Shown piece after piece: positions 35,121-45,595 of a stretch of DNA of 47,771 nucleotides. A program made the position numbers and the translations under genes. Positions within the stretch are counted from its first letter, which is position 1, and each line of letters starts with the position of its first letter. This DNA comes from Brenneria bubanii (lineage in GTDB: Bacteria; Pseudomonadota; Gammaproteobacteria; Enterobacterales; Enterobacteriaceae), in the NCBI RefSeq assembly GCF_022378355.1, contig NZ_JAKMAJ010000020.1, forward strand, positions 1 to 47,771, given 5' to 3'. The notes beneath the pieces are model-generated. The model was given only the letters and a program-made list of their open reading frames with translations. It was not told the origin of the DNA and searched no databases.

Positions 35121-35274
35121 TCAGTAAGCCGCCATACCGCCGCTTAATATGACGTTAACCGCCAATCACCTGCCGCTGAACGCCGAGCGGAATCGGCGCT
35201 GGATATGCATTCATTTCAGCGACGTTAAATGGCGTGATACCAGGCACAATAAGAGAATAAACAGAGAGAAAACC

Positions 35275-36453
35275 ATGAGTGAAAATGTGGAAACACAGGC
35301 GCCGCAGCCAGTAAAGCAAAAGAACAAGAAAAGACAGCGTAAACGCGTGCTGACGCTGTTAACCCTTGTCTTTCTCGTACTCGGCTGCATTTGGTTCGTC
35401 TATTGGTTCCTGGTTTTGAGACACCACCAAAGCACCGATGATTCATACGTCGCCGGCAATCAGATTCAGGTGATGGCGCAAGTGACCGGGAGCGTCACGC
35501 GCGTGAACGTCGACAATACCGATTTCGTTAAGCAGGGCGATGTGCTGGTCGAACTGGATCAGACCGATGCCCAGCAGGCTTTTGAACGCGCGCAGACCGC
35601 GCTGGCCACCAGCGTACGCCAGACGCATCAGTTAATGATTAACGGCAAACAGTATCAGGCCAATATCGAGCTGCTTCAGGTGCAACTGAGTCAGGCGCAG
35701 AGCGATTTAAGCCGCCGTGAGACGCTGGGGCAGGTCAAGGCTATCGGTCGTGAAGAAGTGCAGCACGCGCGCGATGCGGTAGCCAGCGCCAAGGCTTCGC
35801 TGGAAGTGGCCAAGCAGCAATATCAGGCTAACCAGGCCATGATTCTGGACACGCCATTAGAACGCCAGCCGGCGATTCAACAGGCGGCCGCGGCGATGCG
35901 CGATGCCTGGCTGGCGTTGCAGCGGACAAAAATCGTCAGTCCGGTAAATGGTTATATATCGCGCCGCAGCGTTCAGATCGGCGCCAGGATCACCACGACA
36001 TCCGCGCTAATGGCCGTGGTGCCGGCCGATCATCTGTGGGTCGACGCGAATTTTAAAGAGACTCAGTTGGCCAATATGCGCATCGGCCAGCCGGCGACCG
36101 TCATTGCGGATATCTACGGCGATGACGTCGTTTATCAAGGCAAAGTGGTGGGGCTGGATATGGGCACCGGTAGCGCATTCTCGCTGCTGCCCGCACAGAA
36201 CGCCACCGGCAACTGGATAAAAGTGGTGCAACGCCTGCCGGTGCGTATTGAGCTGGATCCGCAGCAGATTGCGCAACACCCGCTGCGCATCGGCTTGTCC
36301 GCGCTGGTTAACGTCGATACCGCCAATGCTGAAGGCAAATCGCTGTCGGAAACGCTGCGCAGTACGCCTGCTTATGAAAGCAATGCGTTAACGCTGGATC
36401 TCGCGCCGGTCAATCAAATGATTAGCGACATCATTCAGGCTAATGCCAGCTAG
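35275..36453 (+). CDS. emrA: multidrug efflux membrane fusion protein EmrA
   Basis: Periplasmic adaptor of the EmrAB-TolC efflux pump, which exports uncouplers and hydrophobic drugs. The 392-residue protein has a basic N terminus (KQKNKKRQRKR), one membrane segment (about 27-46), a biotinyl-lipoyl half-motif (STDDSYVAGNQIQVMAQVTG), a long coiled-coil hairpin (about 100-200) and a beta-barrel part (WVDANFKETQLANMRIGQPA). It matches E. coli EmrA. The ATG at 35275 is preceded by GAGAG; the frame is open further upstream, but those residues are not family-like. emrB starts 17 bp downstream. Confidence 0.96.
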   Translation: MSENVETQAPQPVKQKNKKRQRKRVLTLLTLVFLVLGCIWFVYWFLVLRHHQSTDDSYVAGNQIQVMAQVTGSVTRVNVDNTDFVKQGDVLVELDQTDAQQAFERAQTALATSVRQTHQLMINGKQYQANIELLQVQLSQAQSDLSRRETLGQVKAIGREEVQHARDAVASAKASLEVAKQQYQANQAMILDTPLERQPAIQQAAAAMRDAWLALQRTKIVSPVNGYISRRSVQIGARITTTSALMAVVPADHLWVDANFKETQLANMRIGQPATVIADIYGDDVVYQGKVVGLDMGTGSAFSLLPAQNATGNWIKVVQRLPVRIELDPQQIAQHPLRIGLSALVNVDTANAEGKSLSETLRSTPAYESNALTLDLAPVNQMISDIIQANAS

Positions 36454-36470
36454 TCTGCCAGGAGAAATGC

Positions 36471-38006
36471 GTGCAGAACAAACCGCTTAAAGGCGCCAGT
36501 CTCGCCTGGATGACCGTTGCCTTGTCATTGGCGACGTTTATGCAGGTGCTGGACTCGACCATCGCCAATGTGGCGATTCCGACCATTGCCGGCAACCTTG
36601 GGGCCTCTAACTCGCAGGGGACGTGGGTGATCACCTCTTTCGGGGTCGCCAACGCCATTTCTATTCCCATCACGGGCTGGCTGGCCAAACGCTTTGGCGA
36701 AGTCCGCCTTTTTCTGTTGTCCACCGCCCTATTTGCCTTCACGTCCTGGATGTGCGGCATGTCCACCAGCCTGGAGATGCTGATCTTTTCCCGCGTATTG
36801 CAAGGGATTGTCGCCGGGCCGCTGATTCCGCTGTCTCAAAGTTTGCTGTTAAATAACTACCCCCCCGCCAGACGGAGTATCGCGTTGGCGCTGTGGTCGA
36901 TGACCGTGGTGGTCGCGCCGATTTGCGGACCGATTCTGGGGGGCTGGATTAGCGACAACTACCATTGGGGCTGGATCTTCTTTATCAACGTTCCGCTCGG
37001 CGTGGCGGTAGTGTTCATTACCCTGCAGACGCTGCGGGGACGGGAAACCAAAACCGAAATCAAACCTATCGATACCGTGGGTCTGGCATTACTGATCGTC
37101 GGTATCGGCAGCCTCCAGATGGTGCTGGACCGAGGCAAGGAACTGGATTGGTTTAACTCGAACGAGATCGTGATTCTCACGGTTATCGCCGTCATCACGC
37201 TAACGTTTTTAATCGTCTGGGAGCTGACGGACGACCACCCGGTGGTGGATTTATCGCTGTTTAAATCCCGCAATTTCACCATAGGATGTTTGTGCCTCAG
37301 CCTGGCCTATATGTTTTATTTCGGCGCCATCGTCCTGCTGCCGCAATTGTTGCAGGAGGTTTATGGCTATACCGCGACCTGGGCCGGGCTGGCGTCGGCG
37401 CCCGTCGGCTTAATGCCGGTGGTGCTATCGCCGATTATCGGCCGTTTCGCGCCGCGTCTGGATATGCGACAGTTGGTCACGTTCAGCTTTATTATGTACG
37501 CCGTCTGCTTTTACTGGCGCGCCTATACCTTCGAACCGGGAATGGACTTCGGCGCTTCCGCGTGGCCGCAGTTCGTACAGGGTTTTGCCGTCGCCTGTTT
37601 CTTTATGCCGCTGACGACCATCACGCTGTCGGGGCTACCGCCGGAGCGTATGGCCGCGGCATCCAGCCTGTCAAACTTTACCCGAACGCTGGCGGGTTCG
37701 ATCGGTACGTCGATCACCACAACGTTATGGGCGCAGCGTGAGTCATTGCACCATTCTCAGTTGACGGAATCGATAACGCCCTACAATCCGCTGGCTCAGG
37801 AAACCTATCAACAACTGCAACAGACGCTGGGGATGAGCCAGTCGCAGGCCTCGTCTTATATTGCCAGCGAGATCACCGCACAAGGACTGATTATTTCCGC
37901 CAATGAGATTTTCTGGGCCGCTGCGGGGGTATTCCTGGTGCTGTTGGTGCTGGTCTGGTTTGCCCGACCGCCCTTTACCTCCGGCGGCGGAGGCGGCGCG
38001 CACTAA
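36471..38006 (+). CDS. emrB: multidrug efflux MFS transporter EmrB
   Basis: Inner-membrane proton-driven drug transporter of the DHA2 (14-helix) major facilitator group, partner of EmrA. The 511-residue protein has the family motif LDSTIANVAIPTIAGNLG (about 23-40), GWLAKRFGEVRLF (motif A), GPILGGWISDNYHWGWIFFI (motif C) and the C terminus GGGGGAH seen in E. coli. The start is GTG, preceded by AGGAG at 7 bp. In E. coli luxS follows; here it does not. Confidence 0.97.
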   Translation: MQNKPLKGASLAWMTVALSLATFMQVLDSTIANVAIPTIAGNLGASNSQGTWVITSFGVANAISIPITGWLAKRFGEVRLFLLSTALFAFTSWMCGMSTSLEMLIFSRVLQGIVAGPLIPLSQSLLLNNYPPARRSIALALWSMTVVVAPICGPILGGWISDNYHWGWIFFINVPLGVAVVFITLQTLRGRETKTEIKPIDTVGLALLIVGIGSLQMVLDRGKELDWFNSNEIVILTVIAVITLTFLIVWELTDDHPVVDLSLFKSRNFTIGCLCLSLAYMFYFGAIVLLPQLLQEVYGYTATWAGLASAPVGLMPVVLSPIIGRFAPRLDMRQLVTFSFIMYAVCFYWRAYTFEPGMDFGASAWPQFVQGFAVACFFMPLTTITLSGLPPERMAAASSLSNFTRTLAGSIGTSITTTLWAQRESLHHSQLTESITPYNPLAQETYQQLQQTLGMSQSQASSYIASEITAQGLIISANEIFWAAAGVFLVLLVLVWFARPPFTSGGGGGAH

Positions 38007-38203
38007 CCTTCGCTCTGACAGGCGCACGACGCGGCTCGATACCGCGGATGCCACAACGGGCGCCTGTCGTTCCTCGCGATAAAAATCCGCTGCCGTTAGC
38101 CGCAAACGCTCATCCTGAATAACGATTTGCATATTCAAAATAAACATTCCTTCACGCAGCGATTACAATGCCTGCCTCTTTATACTCAGGGATTTGATTC
38201 CAT

Positions 38204-39388
38204 ATGGCGCAGGTTTTACATTTTGCTCTGGCGATAGCCACGATATTTCTGTTGGCGTTGCTGGCAAGCCGCGATCGCAAACGCATTCGCGCACGCTTTA
38301 TCATACAGTTGCTGATCATTGAAATTGTTCTGGCCTACTTTCTTCTGCACTCCAGCGTTGGGCTGAATGCGATACGTTCCTTCGCCGCTCTGTTCGAAAA
38401 GCTGATGGCGTTTGCGGCGCAAGGCACCGACTTCGTGTTTGGCGGCATGAGCGCGCAAGGACTGGCTTTTATTTTCCTCAACGTACTGTGCCCGATCATT
38501 TTCATCTCCGCGCTGATCGGCATTTTGCAGCATTGGCGCATTCTGCCGTGGTTAATCAGAATTATCGGCACGCTGCTGTCGAAAGTAAACGGCATGGGAA
38601 AACTGGAGTCCTTTAACGCCGTCAGTTCATTGCTGCTGGGACAATCGGAAAACTTTATCGTCTATAAAGGCGTCATCGGCGACATCTCGCCGCGCCGCAT
38701 GTACACGATGGCGGCAACGGCCATGTCGACCGTTTCCATGTCAATCATCGGCGCCTACATGCGTATGCTGGAGCCCAAATACGTCATTGCGGCGCTGGTT
38801 CTGAATATGTTCAGCACCTTTATTATTCTGTCGATTATCAATCCCTATCAGTTGGAGGAAGAAGGCGAACTCAAGCTGGAAAAGCTGCACGAGGATCAGA
38901 GTTTTTTTGAAATGCTTGGGGAATATATTCTGGCCGGCTTCAAAATCGCCATGATCATCACGGCCATGCTGATCGGTTTTGTCGCGCTTATCGCCGCCAT
39001 CAACGCGTTATTCAACACTCTGTTTGGCATCGGTTTTCAAACCATGATGGGCTATCTCTTCACGCCGCTGGCATGGCTGATCGGCATACCCGCCGCCGAT
39101 ATGCTGCACGCGGGAAACATCATGGCCACCAAGGTGGTTTCCACCGAGTTTATTGCCATGATCGAACTGAAAAAAATTGCCGCCGAGATCTCGGCTCGCA
39201 GCCTGGGGATCCTGTCCGTATTCCTGATCTCCTTTGCCAATTTCGCGTCTATCGGCATTATTGCCGGCGCGATTAAAGGGCTAAATGAAGCGCAAGGCAA
39301 TGTGGTATCTCGGTTTGGTCTGAAGCTGGTTTACGGCTCGACGCTGGTGAGTCTGCTCTCAGCCGCGGTGGCGGGATTGGTGCTGTAA
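38204..39388 (+). CDS. nupC: concentrative nucleoside transporter NupC
   Basis: Proton-coupled nucleoside importer of the CNT family. The 394-residue membrane protein follows E. coli NupC (400 residues) closely, including [20 protein letters not shown], the substrate/ion-binding stretch [27 protein letters not shown] (about 126-152), and [20 protein letters not shown]. The paralogues NupX and PsuT are less similar as I remember them. AGGGA lies 11 bp before the ATG. The 197-bp upstream region may hold CRP or CytR sites, but I could not assign them with confidence. Confidence 0.93.
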   Translation: MAQVLHFALAIATIFLLALLASRDRKRIRARFIIQLLIIEIVLAYFLLHSSVGLNAIRSFAALFEKLMAFAAQGTDFVFGGMSAQGLAFIFLNVLCPIIFISALIGILQHWRILPWLIRIIGTLLSKVNGMGKLESFNAVSSLLLGQSENFIVYKGVIGDISPRRMYTMAATAMSTVSMSIIGAYMRMLEPKYVIAALVLNMFSTFIILSIINPYQLEEEGELKLEKLHEDQSFFEMLGEYILAGFKIAMIITAMLIGFVALIAAINALFNTLFGIGFQTMMGYLFTPLAWLIGIPAADMLHAGNIMATKVVSTEFIAMIELKKIAAEISARSLGILSVFLISFANFASIGIIAGAIKGLNEAQGNVVSRFGLKLVYGSTLVSLLSAAVAGLVL

Positions 39389-39432
39389 CGATCCGCACGG
39401 TCAACTATCCGTACGCTAATGCTGTTTATCGT

Positions 39433-39462
39433 TATCGGCCCTTGCGGGTAGAAGGGCCGATA
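39433..39462. terminator. hairpin between convergent nupC and the lipoprotein gene
   Basis: TATCGGCCCTT and AAGGGCCGATA form a perfect 11-bp stem around an 8-nt loop, midway between the two convergent stop codons. No T run follows on either strand, so it may act as a 3' protective structure or an imperfect bidirectional terminator. Confidence 0.5.
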
Positions 39463-39468
39463 GGCGAC

Positions 39469-39912
39469 TTAAAAGGCGACGCAGGCCGGAACATCGACCC
39501 GCATCACGGACTCCTGCGCAAAGCGGGTTTTGTATACCGTGCGCAACGCTTCGACATCGCTTTCCCGTTCAGACGAGTGGATAAGCAGCAATGCTTTGCT
39601 GCTCTCCCGGACGACGACGCCATTCTGACCCAGCCACTGCCCCTGACTATCAACGATAGTCAACCCGTCCTTAAAGCGCGGCGTCACGTCGTGATCGACA
39701 AAGTCTTCCCACTCGGCGTCGGAAACCGGCGGCCCGGCAGGACGGTTCAGTCCGAAATAAAGCGTCGTTTGCACCATCTTGTTGCCGATATGACAGGCAT
39801 ACGGCGCAGAACGATTAGCATCAGAAGCATGCAATGACGGTGTGCAGCCGCTCGCCAGTAATCCCCCCAGAAGCAATGACGCCACGGCGTAGATTGATGA
39901 TTTTCGTGTCAT
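39469..39912 (-). CDS. predicted lipoprotein, DUF3574-like
   Basis: A 147-residue secreted lipoprotein. The N terminus (MTRKSSIYAVASLLLGGLLA) followed by SGC gives a lipobox with lipidated C23. The mature part contains TTLYFGLNRPAGPPVSDAEW and FVDHDVTPRFKDGLTIVD and ends with a Cys-containing ACVAF; this pattern fits the DUF3574 family of small lipoproteins of unknown function. The ATG at 39912 gives a normal signal peptide; a TTG 30 bp upstream would add acidic residues ahead of it. It lies between nupC (convergent) and yfiF (same strand, 96 bp upstream), so it may share the yfiF transcript. Confidence 0.82.
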   Translation of the reverse strand: MTRKSSIYAVASLLLGGLLASGCTPSLHASDANRSAPYACHIGNKMVQTTLYFGLNRPAGPPVSDAEWEDFVDHDVTPRFKDGLTIVDSQGQWLGQNGVVVRESSKALLLIHSSERESDVEALRTVYKTRFAQESVMRVDVPACVAF

Positions 39913-40008
39913 TGAGCGTTTCTCATCTTCATCTTTTTGCAAAGTATCAACAGCGCATCATTCGTCAAAGCGACGCGCCATTTCTTTCCGTCGGCGAGAC
40001 TCATGTCA

Positions 40009-41154
40009 TCAGGCTTTGTTCTGACGCCACCATTCAGACAACAGAATCCCGGTTGCAACGGAGATATTCAGGCTTTCGACTTTCCCCGTGCCGTCAATCG
40101 AGATATTGGTATCGCCCTGTAGCCAGGCGCTGTCCGACAGACCATCGCCTTCCTGACCCAGCACAATCACGGTTTTCGCCGGAAAGGTGGTTTTCGACAA
40201 TGCCGTGCCCTTATGGCTGGAGGTCGTCACAATGGTATATCCGGCTTTGCGAAACGCCTCGAATACCGCAAGAGGATCGTCGGCATTGATCGCCTTCACG
40301 TGCTCGGCGCCGCCTTCCGCCGTACGTACTGCGGCACCGGCTTCCAGCATCGTCGTATCCTGCACCAGCAGACCATTTACGCCAAAGTGCGCACAGCTTC
40401 GCATTATGCCGCCAAGATTGTGAGGATTACCGGCATCTTGCAATGCCAGGACGCAATCACGTTGTTCATCAGCCGTTTTCAGGTACTCATGCACATCCAT
40501 CCCCTGACGTTTTTTGATCAGGAAACAAACGCCGCCGTGGTGCTCGGTGCCGGAAGCTTTGGTCAGTTCATCATCGTCAACGACATGATAGGCCTTGCGG
40601 TTAGCGGCCATCCAGCGCAGCGCGTCGCGAAAACGCGGCGTCACTTCCTGCAAAAACCAGGCGCGAACAATTGAATCGGGACGACTTTTGAACAACGCAT
40701 GGCAGGCATTCTCACCATAAACCCGCGTCTCCTCCTGGCGCTGACGACGCAATTGCGCAGGGTCGATCTGGCTTTTACCGCTAATGCCGCCATGATCGAA
40801 TTCAGCGTCTTCGCCCGGCGCACGGGAAACCGTTTTCCAGGGGGAATCATTATTGTCGCGGCTCTCACCGCGCGGACGACGTGGACGTTCCGCACGTTCG
40901 CCATCGCGATCTTTGCCCCACGGGCTCTTTTCGCCGTCGCGAGAAGGATTTTCCCGGGCATAACGCGGGTTTTTATCACGGGGATGCTGAGGTTTATCGC
41001 GGGAACCCGCTTCGTCACGCCGACCGCGACCACCTTCACTGCGACGTTCTTTACCAGCCGGACGCTTGTTTTTGCTCTCTTTATCGCCTTCGTCATCGCT
41101 ACGGACGTACATCACGCGGACCTTGCCGCTCTTACTATTGAATGAATCGCTCAT
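40009..41154 (-). CDS. yfiF: SPOUT-family RNA methyltransferase-like protein YfiF
   Basis: A TrmH/SpoU-type RNA 2'-O-methyltransferase homologue of 381 residues (E. coli YfiF has 345). The first 120 residues are very rich in Arg, Lys, Asp, Glu and Gly and look disordered, as in E. coli but longer. Then comes an N-terminal substrate-binding domain ([20 protein letters not shown]) and the catalytic knot with [20 protein letters not shown] (motif 1), [12 protein letters not shown] (motif 2) and [19 protein letters not shown] (motif 3). The RNA target is not known to me. It is divergent from trxC, as in E. coli. GGAG precedes the ATG. Confidence 0.92.
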   Translation of the reverse strand: MSDSFNSKSGKVRVMYVRSDDEGDKESKNKRPAGKERRSEGGRGRRDEAGSRDKPQHPRDKNPRYARENPSRDGEKSPWGKDRDGERAERPRRPRGESRDNNDSPWKTVSRAPGEDAEFDHGGISGKSQIDPAQLRRQRQEETRVYGENACHALFKSRPDSIVRAWFLQEVTPRFRDALRWMAANRKAYHVVDDDELTKASGTEHHGGVCFLIKKRQGMDVHEYLKTADEQRDCVLALQDAGNPHNLGGIMRSCAHFGVNGLLVQDTTMLEAGAAVRTAEGGAEHVKAINADDPLAVFEAFRKAGYTIVTTSSHKGTALSKTTFPAKTVIVLGQEGDGLSDSAWLQGDTNISIDGTGKVESLNISVATGILLSEWWRQNKA

Positions 41155-41423
41155 CTTTTATCTCCACCTACGCGCTGGGCGCGAAGATTACCTTATGTAC
41201 AGCCGCTTAGCTACCTGCTTGTCGTAAAAGCCAAAAACTATCGTAGCTATTGAGTAAACCACGTTGTTGGCGACAAGTCTGCTCACCATAATTAATCAAC
41301 TGTCGAGTAACATATCATTCAAATTACCCGGCAATCACTTAACATGTTGCTGACGTTCGCTACCGGCCCGCAACAGTGCTTATCCACAACAATGCTATAG
41401 TTCCTTTTACCCGAGGCCTCATT

Positions 41424-41843
41424 ATGAATACGGTATGCGCATCTTGCCAAACAACAAACCGTCTGTCCGAAGAACGTATAGACCACCATCCAAACTGCGG
41501 CAATTGTGGAGACCCCCTGTTTTCAGGTGAAGTTATCAATGCCACGGAAGCGACGCTGGATAAGCTGCTGCAGGACGACTTGCCGGTGATTATCGACTTC
41601 TGGGCCCCCTGGTGCGGCCCCTGCGTCAACTTCGCGCCCATCTTTGAAAGCGTCGCACAGGAACGCAGCCAGAAAATACGCTTCGTTAAGGTTAATACCG
41701 AATCAGAGCCAGCGCTCAGCGCCCGTTATCGTATCCGCACTATTCCAACGATTATGCTATTTAAACAGGGGAAGCTGGTCGATATGCTCAATGGCGCAAT
41801 GCCTAAAGCGCCTTTCGAGGGCTGGCTGGACGAATCGCTGTAA
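41424..41843 (+). CDS. trxC: thioredoxin 2
   Basis: Cytosolic disulfide reductase induced by oxidative stress in E. coli through OxyR. The 139-residue protein has an N-terminal zinc knuckle with C5, C8, C25 and C28 ([16 protein letters not shown]), then a thioredoxin domain with active site WCGPC (C64, C67) and the cis-proline segment [10 protein letters not shown]. The ATG at 41424 follows GAGG at 8 bp and fits E. coli TrxC; a frame extension upstream is not family-like. The gene lies between divergent yfiF and tapT, as in E. coli. Confidence 0.97.
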   Translation: MNTVCASCQTTNRLSEERIDHHPNCGNCGDPLFSGEVINATEATLDKLLQDDLPVIIDFWAPWCGPCVNFAPIFESVAQERSQKIRFVKVNTESEPALSARYRIRTIPTIMLFKQGKLVDMLNGAMPKAPFEGWLDESL

Positions 41844-42038
41844 ATCCTCCAAAACCGATTAAAGCCGCGGCGGGCGGTAAACGGCAAGGCGAAAGCAAAC
41901 GCGGAGTATTATGGCCGCGGGTCTTTTGGTCTGACGTCATGTCGATTAGAATGACGTCTTTCGGAGCCGGTATGCTGAACCGCTACCCCCCTCAGCATAA
42001 GTCGGCTCTTGGCCGAATACGATGATAGCCACGACTTG

Positions 42039-42737
42039 ATGATTAACAATGCCGTCCTGCGCCTGCGTCAGCAACGTCTTGAGCAGTCTACCAAGCCTTT
42101 TCGGGCCCGCGGCTGCCGGGTTTTACGCTGTCAGCGCTGTTTGCTGCCGGTCGACAACTGCCTGTGCCACACCATCCAGCCGCAAAATGCCCGCAGCCGC
42201 TTTTGTCTGGTGATGTTCGACACCGAACCGTTGAAGCCAAGCAACACAGGGCGACTGATCGCCGATATACTGCCGCAAACCCAGGCATTTCTCTGGTCAC
42301 GGATCTCGCCGGATCCGCAACTGCTGGCCGCGCTCGCTAACCCGGAGTATCAACCCTATCTGGTTTTTCTCGCCGATGAGGGCGAAGAGGGGCGTCAGAT
42401 CTTTCGGCGATTGCCCGCGCAGGGAAAGGCCGCCCTGTTTGTCTTGCTCGACGGCACCTGGCCGGAAGCGCGAAAAATGTTCCGCAAAAGCCCTTATCTG
42501 AATGAGTTGCCCATTTTGTCGCTGACGGTCGACGCGCTTTCCCGCTACCAACTGCGGGAAGCCAGTCAGGCCGGACAGCATTGCACGGCGGAAATCGCCA
42601 TTGCCTTGCTTGACCAGGCCGGAGACAACGCCGCCGCCACGGCATTATCGACTCACTTTGATCGTTTTCGCCGGCACTACCTGGCGGGAAAGCCACACCA
42701 TAGCTTGCGGGAAATGCCACCGTTCATCACAGCATAA
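42039..42737 (+). CDS. tapT: tRNA-uridine aminocarboxypropyltransferase (DTW-domain protein, YfiP)
   Basis: Transfers the 3-amino-3-carboxypropyl group of SAM to U47 of tRNAs (acp3U). The protein has an N-terminal zinc-type cluster RCQRCLLPVDNCLCHT, FDTEPLKPSNTGRLIADIL, and the family hallmark LLDGTWPEARKMFRKSPYL (DTW position reads DGTW). From the ATG at 42039 it has 232 residues and begins like E. coli YfiP. A TTG at 42009 in the same frame would add 10 residues; neither start has a strong ribosome binding site. It lies 48 bp upstream of patZ, so co-transcription is likely. Confidence 0.92.
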   Translation: MINNAVLRLRQQRLEQSTKPFRARGCRVLRCQRCLLPVDNCLCHTIQPQNARSRFCLVMFDTEPLKPSNTGRLIADILPQTQAFLWSRISPDPQLLAALANPEYQPYLVFLADEGEEGRQIFRRLPAQGKAALFVLLDGTWPEARKMFRKSPYLNELPILSLTVDALSRYQLREASQAGQHCTAEIAIALLDQAGDNAAATALSTHFDRFRRHYLAGKPHHSLREMPPFITA

Positions 42738-42785
42738 TCGGCAAAAAGCGCTTAGTATCAAATGGGCTTTCCTAAAGGGTGACTT

Positions 42786-45428
42786 ATGAGCCAGCGCGGA
42801 TTGGAAGCACTATTACGTCCTAAGTCGATAGCGGTTTTCGGCGCCTCGGAACAACCGGGGCGCGCGGGTTTTCTGATGATGAGGAACTTGCTGGATGGAG
42901 GCTTCAACGGGCCGATCCTGCCCGTCACTCCCCGCTATCACGCCGTCTGTGGCGTTTTCGCCTATCCGAACGTTGCCAGCCTGCCGCTGACGCCCGATCT
43001 GGCGGTGCTTTGTACGCATGCCAGCCGCAATCTGGCCTTGCTGGAGGAGATAGGCCAGTCCGGCTGTAGCGCCGTCATTATTCTCGCCGCCCTTCCCGCT
43101 CAATTCAGTGCGTTAAAGGCCTGCGCCGTTCGCTATAACATGCGGCTGCTCGGTCCAAACAGCCTTGGCGTGCTGGCGCCCTGGCAAGGATTTAACGCCA
43201 GCTTCTCATCGCTGCCCATCATAAAAGGCAAATTGGCGTTTATCTCGCAGTCCGCCGCCGTATCAAATACCATCCTGGACTGGGCGCAACAACGGGGAAT
43301 CGGCTTCTCTTATTTTATTACGCTGGGCGACAGCCTGGATATTGATGTCGACGACCTGCTGGACTTTTTGGCCCGCGACGGCAAAACCCAAGCCATTCTG
43401 TTGCACCTCGAACATATTCGCGACGCCCGGCGCTTTCTGTCCTCCGCCCGCAGCGCCGCAAGAAACAAACCCATCCTGGTGATCAAAAGCGGGCGCAGCC
43501 AGCAAGCTCAGCAATTGCTGAGCGAGCGGCGGCATGGGCTGGACGCGGCCTACGATGCCGCAATTCAGCGCGCGGGCCTGCTACGGGTACAGGATACTCA
43601 TGAGCTGTTCTCCGCGGTGGAAACACTCAGTCATTTGCGCCCATTGCGCGGAGAGCGTTTGCTGCTGGTCAGCAATGGCGCGTCGCCGGCGGCACAGGCT
43701 CTCGATCGGCTGCTGAGCAAGCGGGGGAAACTGGCGCGACTGAGCGAAACGACGCAACAGGCGTTGCGAAGAATACTGCCGGAGCATATAGCAATCGGCA
43801 ATCCGCTCAATCTACGCGAGGAAGCAACGATCGACCGCTATCTGGCGGCGGTTTCCGTTCTATTGGATAGCGATGACGTCGATGCGCTTCTTATCATCTA
43901 TTCTCCCAGCGCCGCAGCGCCAGGCACCGAAGCCGCCGCGCAACTGATTACGCTTTTTCAGCGGCATCCGCGCGCCAAGCGTATGGCGTTGCTGACCAAC
44001 TGGTCCGGCGAATATTCTTCGCAGGAGGCGCGTCGTTTATTCAACCATGCCGGAATCCCCACGTACCGCACGCCTGAGGGCGCCGTGACGGCATTTATGC
44101 ATATTGTCGAGTATTGGCGTAACCAGAATCAATTGATGGAGACCCCGGTGCTGTCAGCGGATTTATCAGCCAATGCCGGCCGGGCGCGCGAGCTGGCGCA
44201 TCAAGCGCTGGCTGACGGCAAAACGCAGTTGGATACCCACGAAGTACAACCTATTCTTCAGGCTTACGGTTTAAATACGCTGCCGACCTGGATCGCCAAA
44301 GACAGCGCCGAAGCGGTTTATATCGCCGAGCAGATCGGTTATCCGGTCGCCATCAAGCTGCGCACGCCGGACATCGCGCATAGGTCTGAAGTGCAGGGCG
44401 TCATGCTCTATCTGCGCAATGCCGGGGAAGTCCAGCAGGCGGCGACGGCGATGTTCGCTCGCGTTCAGCAAACCTATCCACAGGCGCGTATTCACGGTTT
44501 GCTAGTGCAAAGCATGGCCAAGCGGGCCGACGCTCAGGAACTGCGGGTGGCGGTGAAGCTGGACCCGGTATTCGGGCCATTAATCATGCTGGGGGACGGT
44601 GGCGTTGAGTGGCGAGAAAACCATATTGCCGTCGCCTTGCCGCCGTTAAATATGACGCTGGCCGATTATCTGGTGCGTCAGGCGCTGAAAGAAGGGAAAA
44701 TTCACGACCGCAAGGCACTGCGCGCCTTAGATGTTCCGGCGTTGAGCCAACTGCTGGTACAGGTTTCCAACCTGATCCTCGACTGCCCGGAGATATCCCG
44801 GTTAGACATTCATCCTCTTCTGGCCTCCGGTGATGAATTCACCCTGTTGGACGTCACCCTCCATCTGACGCCGTTTGACGGCGATCCACAGTCAAGGCTG
44901 GCGATTCGGCCTTATCCGCAGGAGCTGGAAGAAACCATTACACTGAAAGACAACATCCTTTGCCTGTTCCGCCCCATTCTGCCCGAAGACGAACCGCTAC
45001 TGGGTAAATTCATCGCCAAAGTGACAAAGGAGGATCTGTATTATCGCTATTTCAGCGAAATCAGTGAATTCAACCACCAGGACTTAGCCTATATGACCCA
45101 GATTGACTACGATCGGGGGATGGCATTTGTCGCTATCCGTCCGATGGGAAACGGCAACGAAATTATTGGCGTGACCCGAGCCATCGCCGATCCGGATAAT
45201 ATTCAGGCCGAGTTCGCGGTGTTGGTGCGTTCAGATTTAAAAAGGCTGGGGCTAGGCGGACGTCTGCTGGAAAAGCTGATTCGCTACGCCGGCCAACATG
45301 GATTAAAACAATTGAACGGCATCACCATGCCGTCTAATCAGGGGATGATTAGTCTGGCCAAGAAAATGGGCTTCACTGTCGATGTTCAGCTGGAAGAAGG
45401 CATTGTCGCGCTAACGCTAAAAGTTTAA
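42786..45428 (+). CDS. patZ: protein lysine acetyltransferase PatZ (Pka)
   Basis: Acetyl-CoA-dependent lysine acetyltransferase that in E. coli and Salmonella modifies metabolic enzymes, including acetyl-CoA synthetase. The 880-residue protein has an NDP-forming acyl-CoA-synthetase-like region (CoA-binding domain at the start, SIAVFGASEQPGRAGFLMMRNL; a ligase part to about 450; an ATP-grasp domain at about 475-700) and a C-terminal GNAT domain (about 715-880) with the acetyl-CoA loop VRSDLKRLGLGGRLLEKLIR. Length and order match E. coli (886 residues). AGGGTG precedes the ATG. Confidence 0.96.
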   Translation: MSQRGLEALLRPKSIAVFGASEQPGRAGFLMMRNLLDGGFNGPILPVTPRYHAVCGVFAYPNVASLPLTPDLAVLCTHASRNLALLEEIGQSGCSAVIILAALPAQFSALKACAVRYNMRLLGPNSLGVLAPWQGFNASFSSLPIIKGKLAFISQSAAVSNTILDWAQQRGIGFSYFITLGDSLDIDVDDLLDFLARDGKTQAILLHLEHIRDARRFLSSARSAARNKPILVIKSGRSQQAQQLLSERRHGLDAAYDAAIQRAGLLRVQDTHELFSAVETLSHLRPLRGERLLLVSNGASPAAQALDRLLSKRGKLARLSETTQQALRRILPEHIAIGNPLNLREEATIDRYLAAVSVLLDSDDVDALLIIYSPSAAAPGTEAAAQLITLFQRHPRAKRMALLTNWSGEYSSQEARRLFNHAGIPTYRTPEGAVTAFMHIVEYWRNQNQLMETPVLSADLSANAGRARELAHQALADGKTQLDTHEVQPILQAYGLNTLPTWIAKDSAEAVYIAEQIGYPVAIKLRTPDIAHRSEVQGVMLYLRNAGEVQQAATAMFARVQQTYPQARIHGLLVQSMAKRADAQELRVAVKLDPVFGPLIMLGDGGVEWRENHIAVALPPLNMTLADYLVRQALKEGKIHDRKALRALDVPALSQLLVQVSNLILDCPEISRLDIHPLLASGDEFTLLDVTLHLTPFDGDPQSRLAIRPYPQELEETITLKDNILCLFRPILPEDEPLLGKFIAKVTKEDLYYRYFSEISEFNHQDLAYMTQIDYDRGMAFVAIRPMGNGNEIIGVTRAIADPDNIQAEFAVLVRSDLKRLGLGGRLLEKLIRYAGQHGLKQLNGITMPSNQGMISLAKKMGFTVDVQLEEGIVALTLKV

Positions 45429-45595
45429 TCACCATACGTGATATAGCTCCCGCCTCAAGAGACGATCTGGCTATCAGAATCAAAACTTGCTCACAACGGC
45501 TGGAAAGTAATGGTATTATCGCCCGATTCGGCTATTCCTTAATTTTTGATGATGACCAGTCGGTCATACACTGATGAGAGAAGAAACGCACTGTG

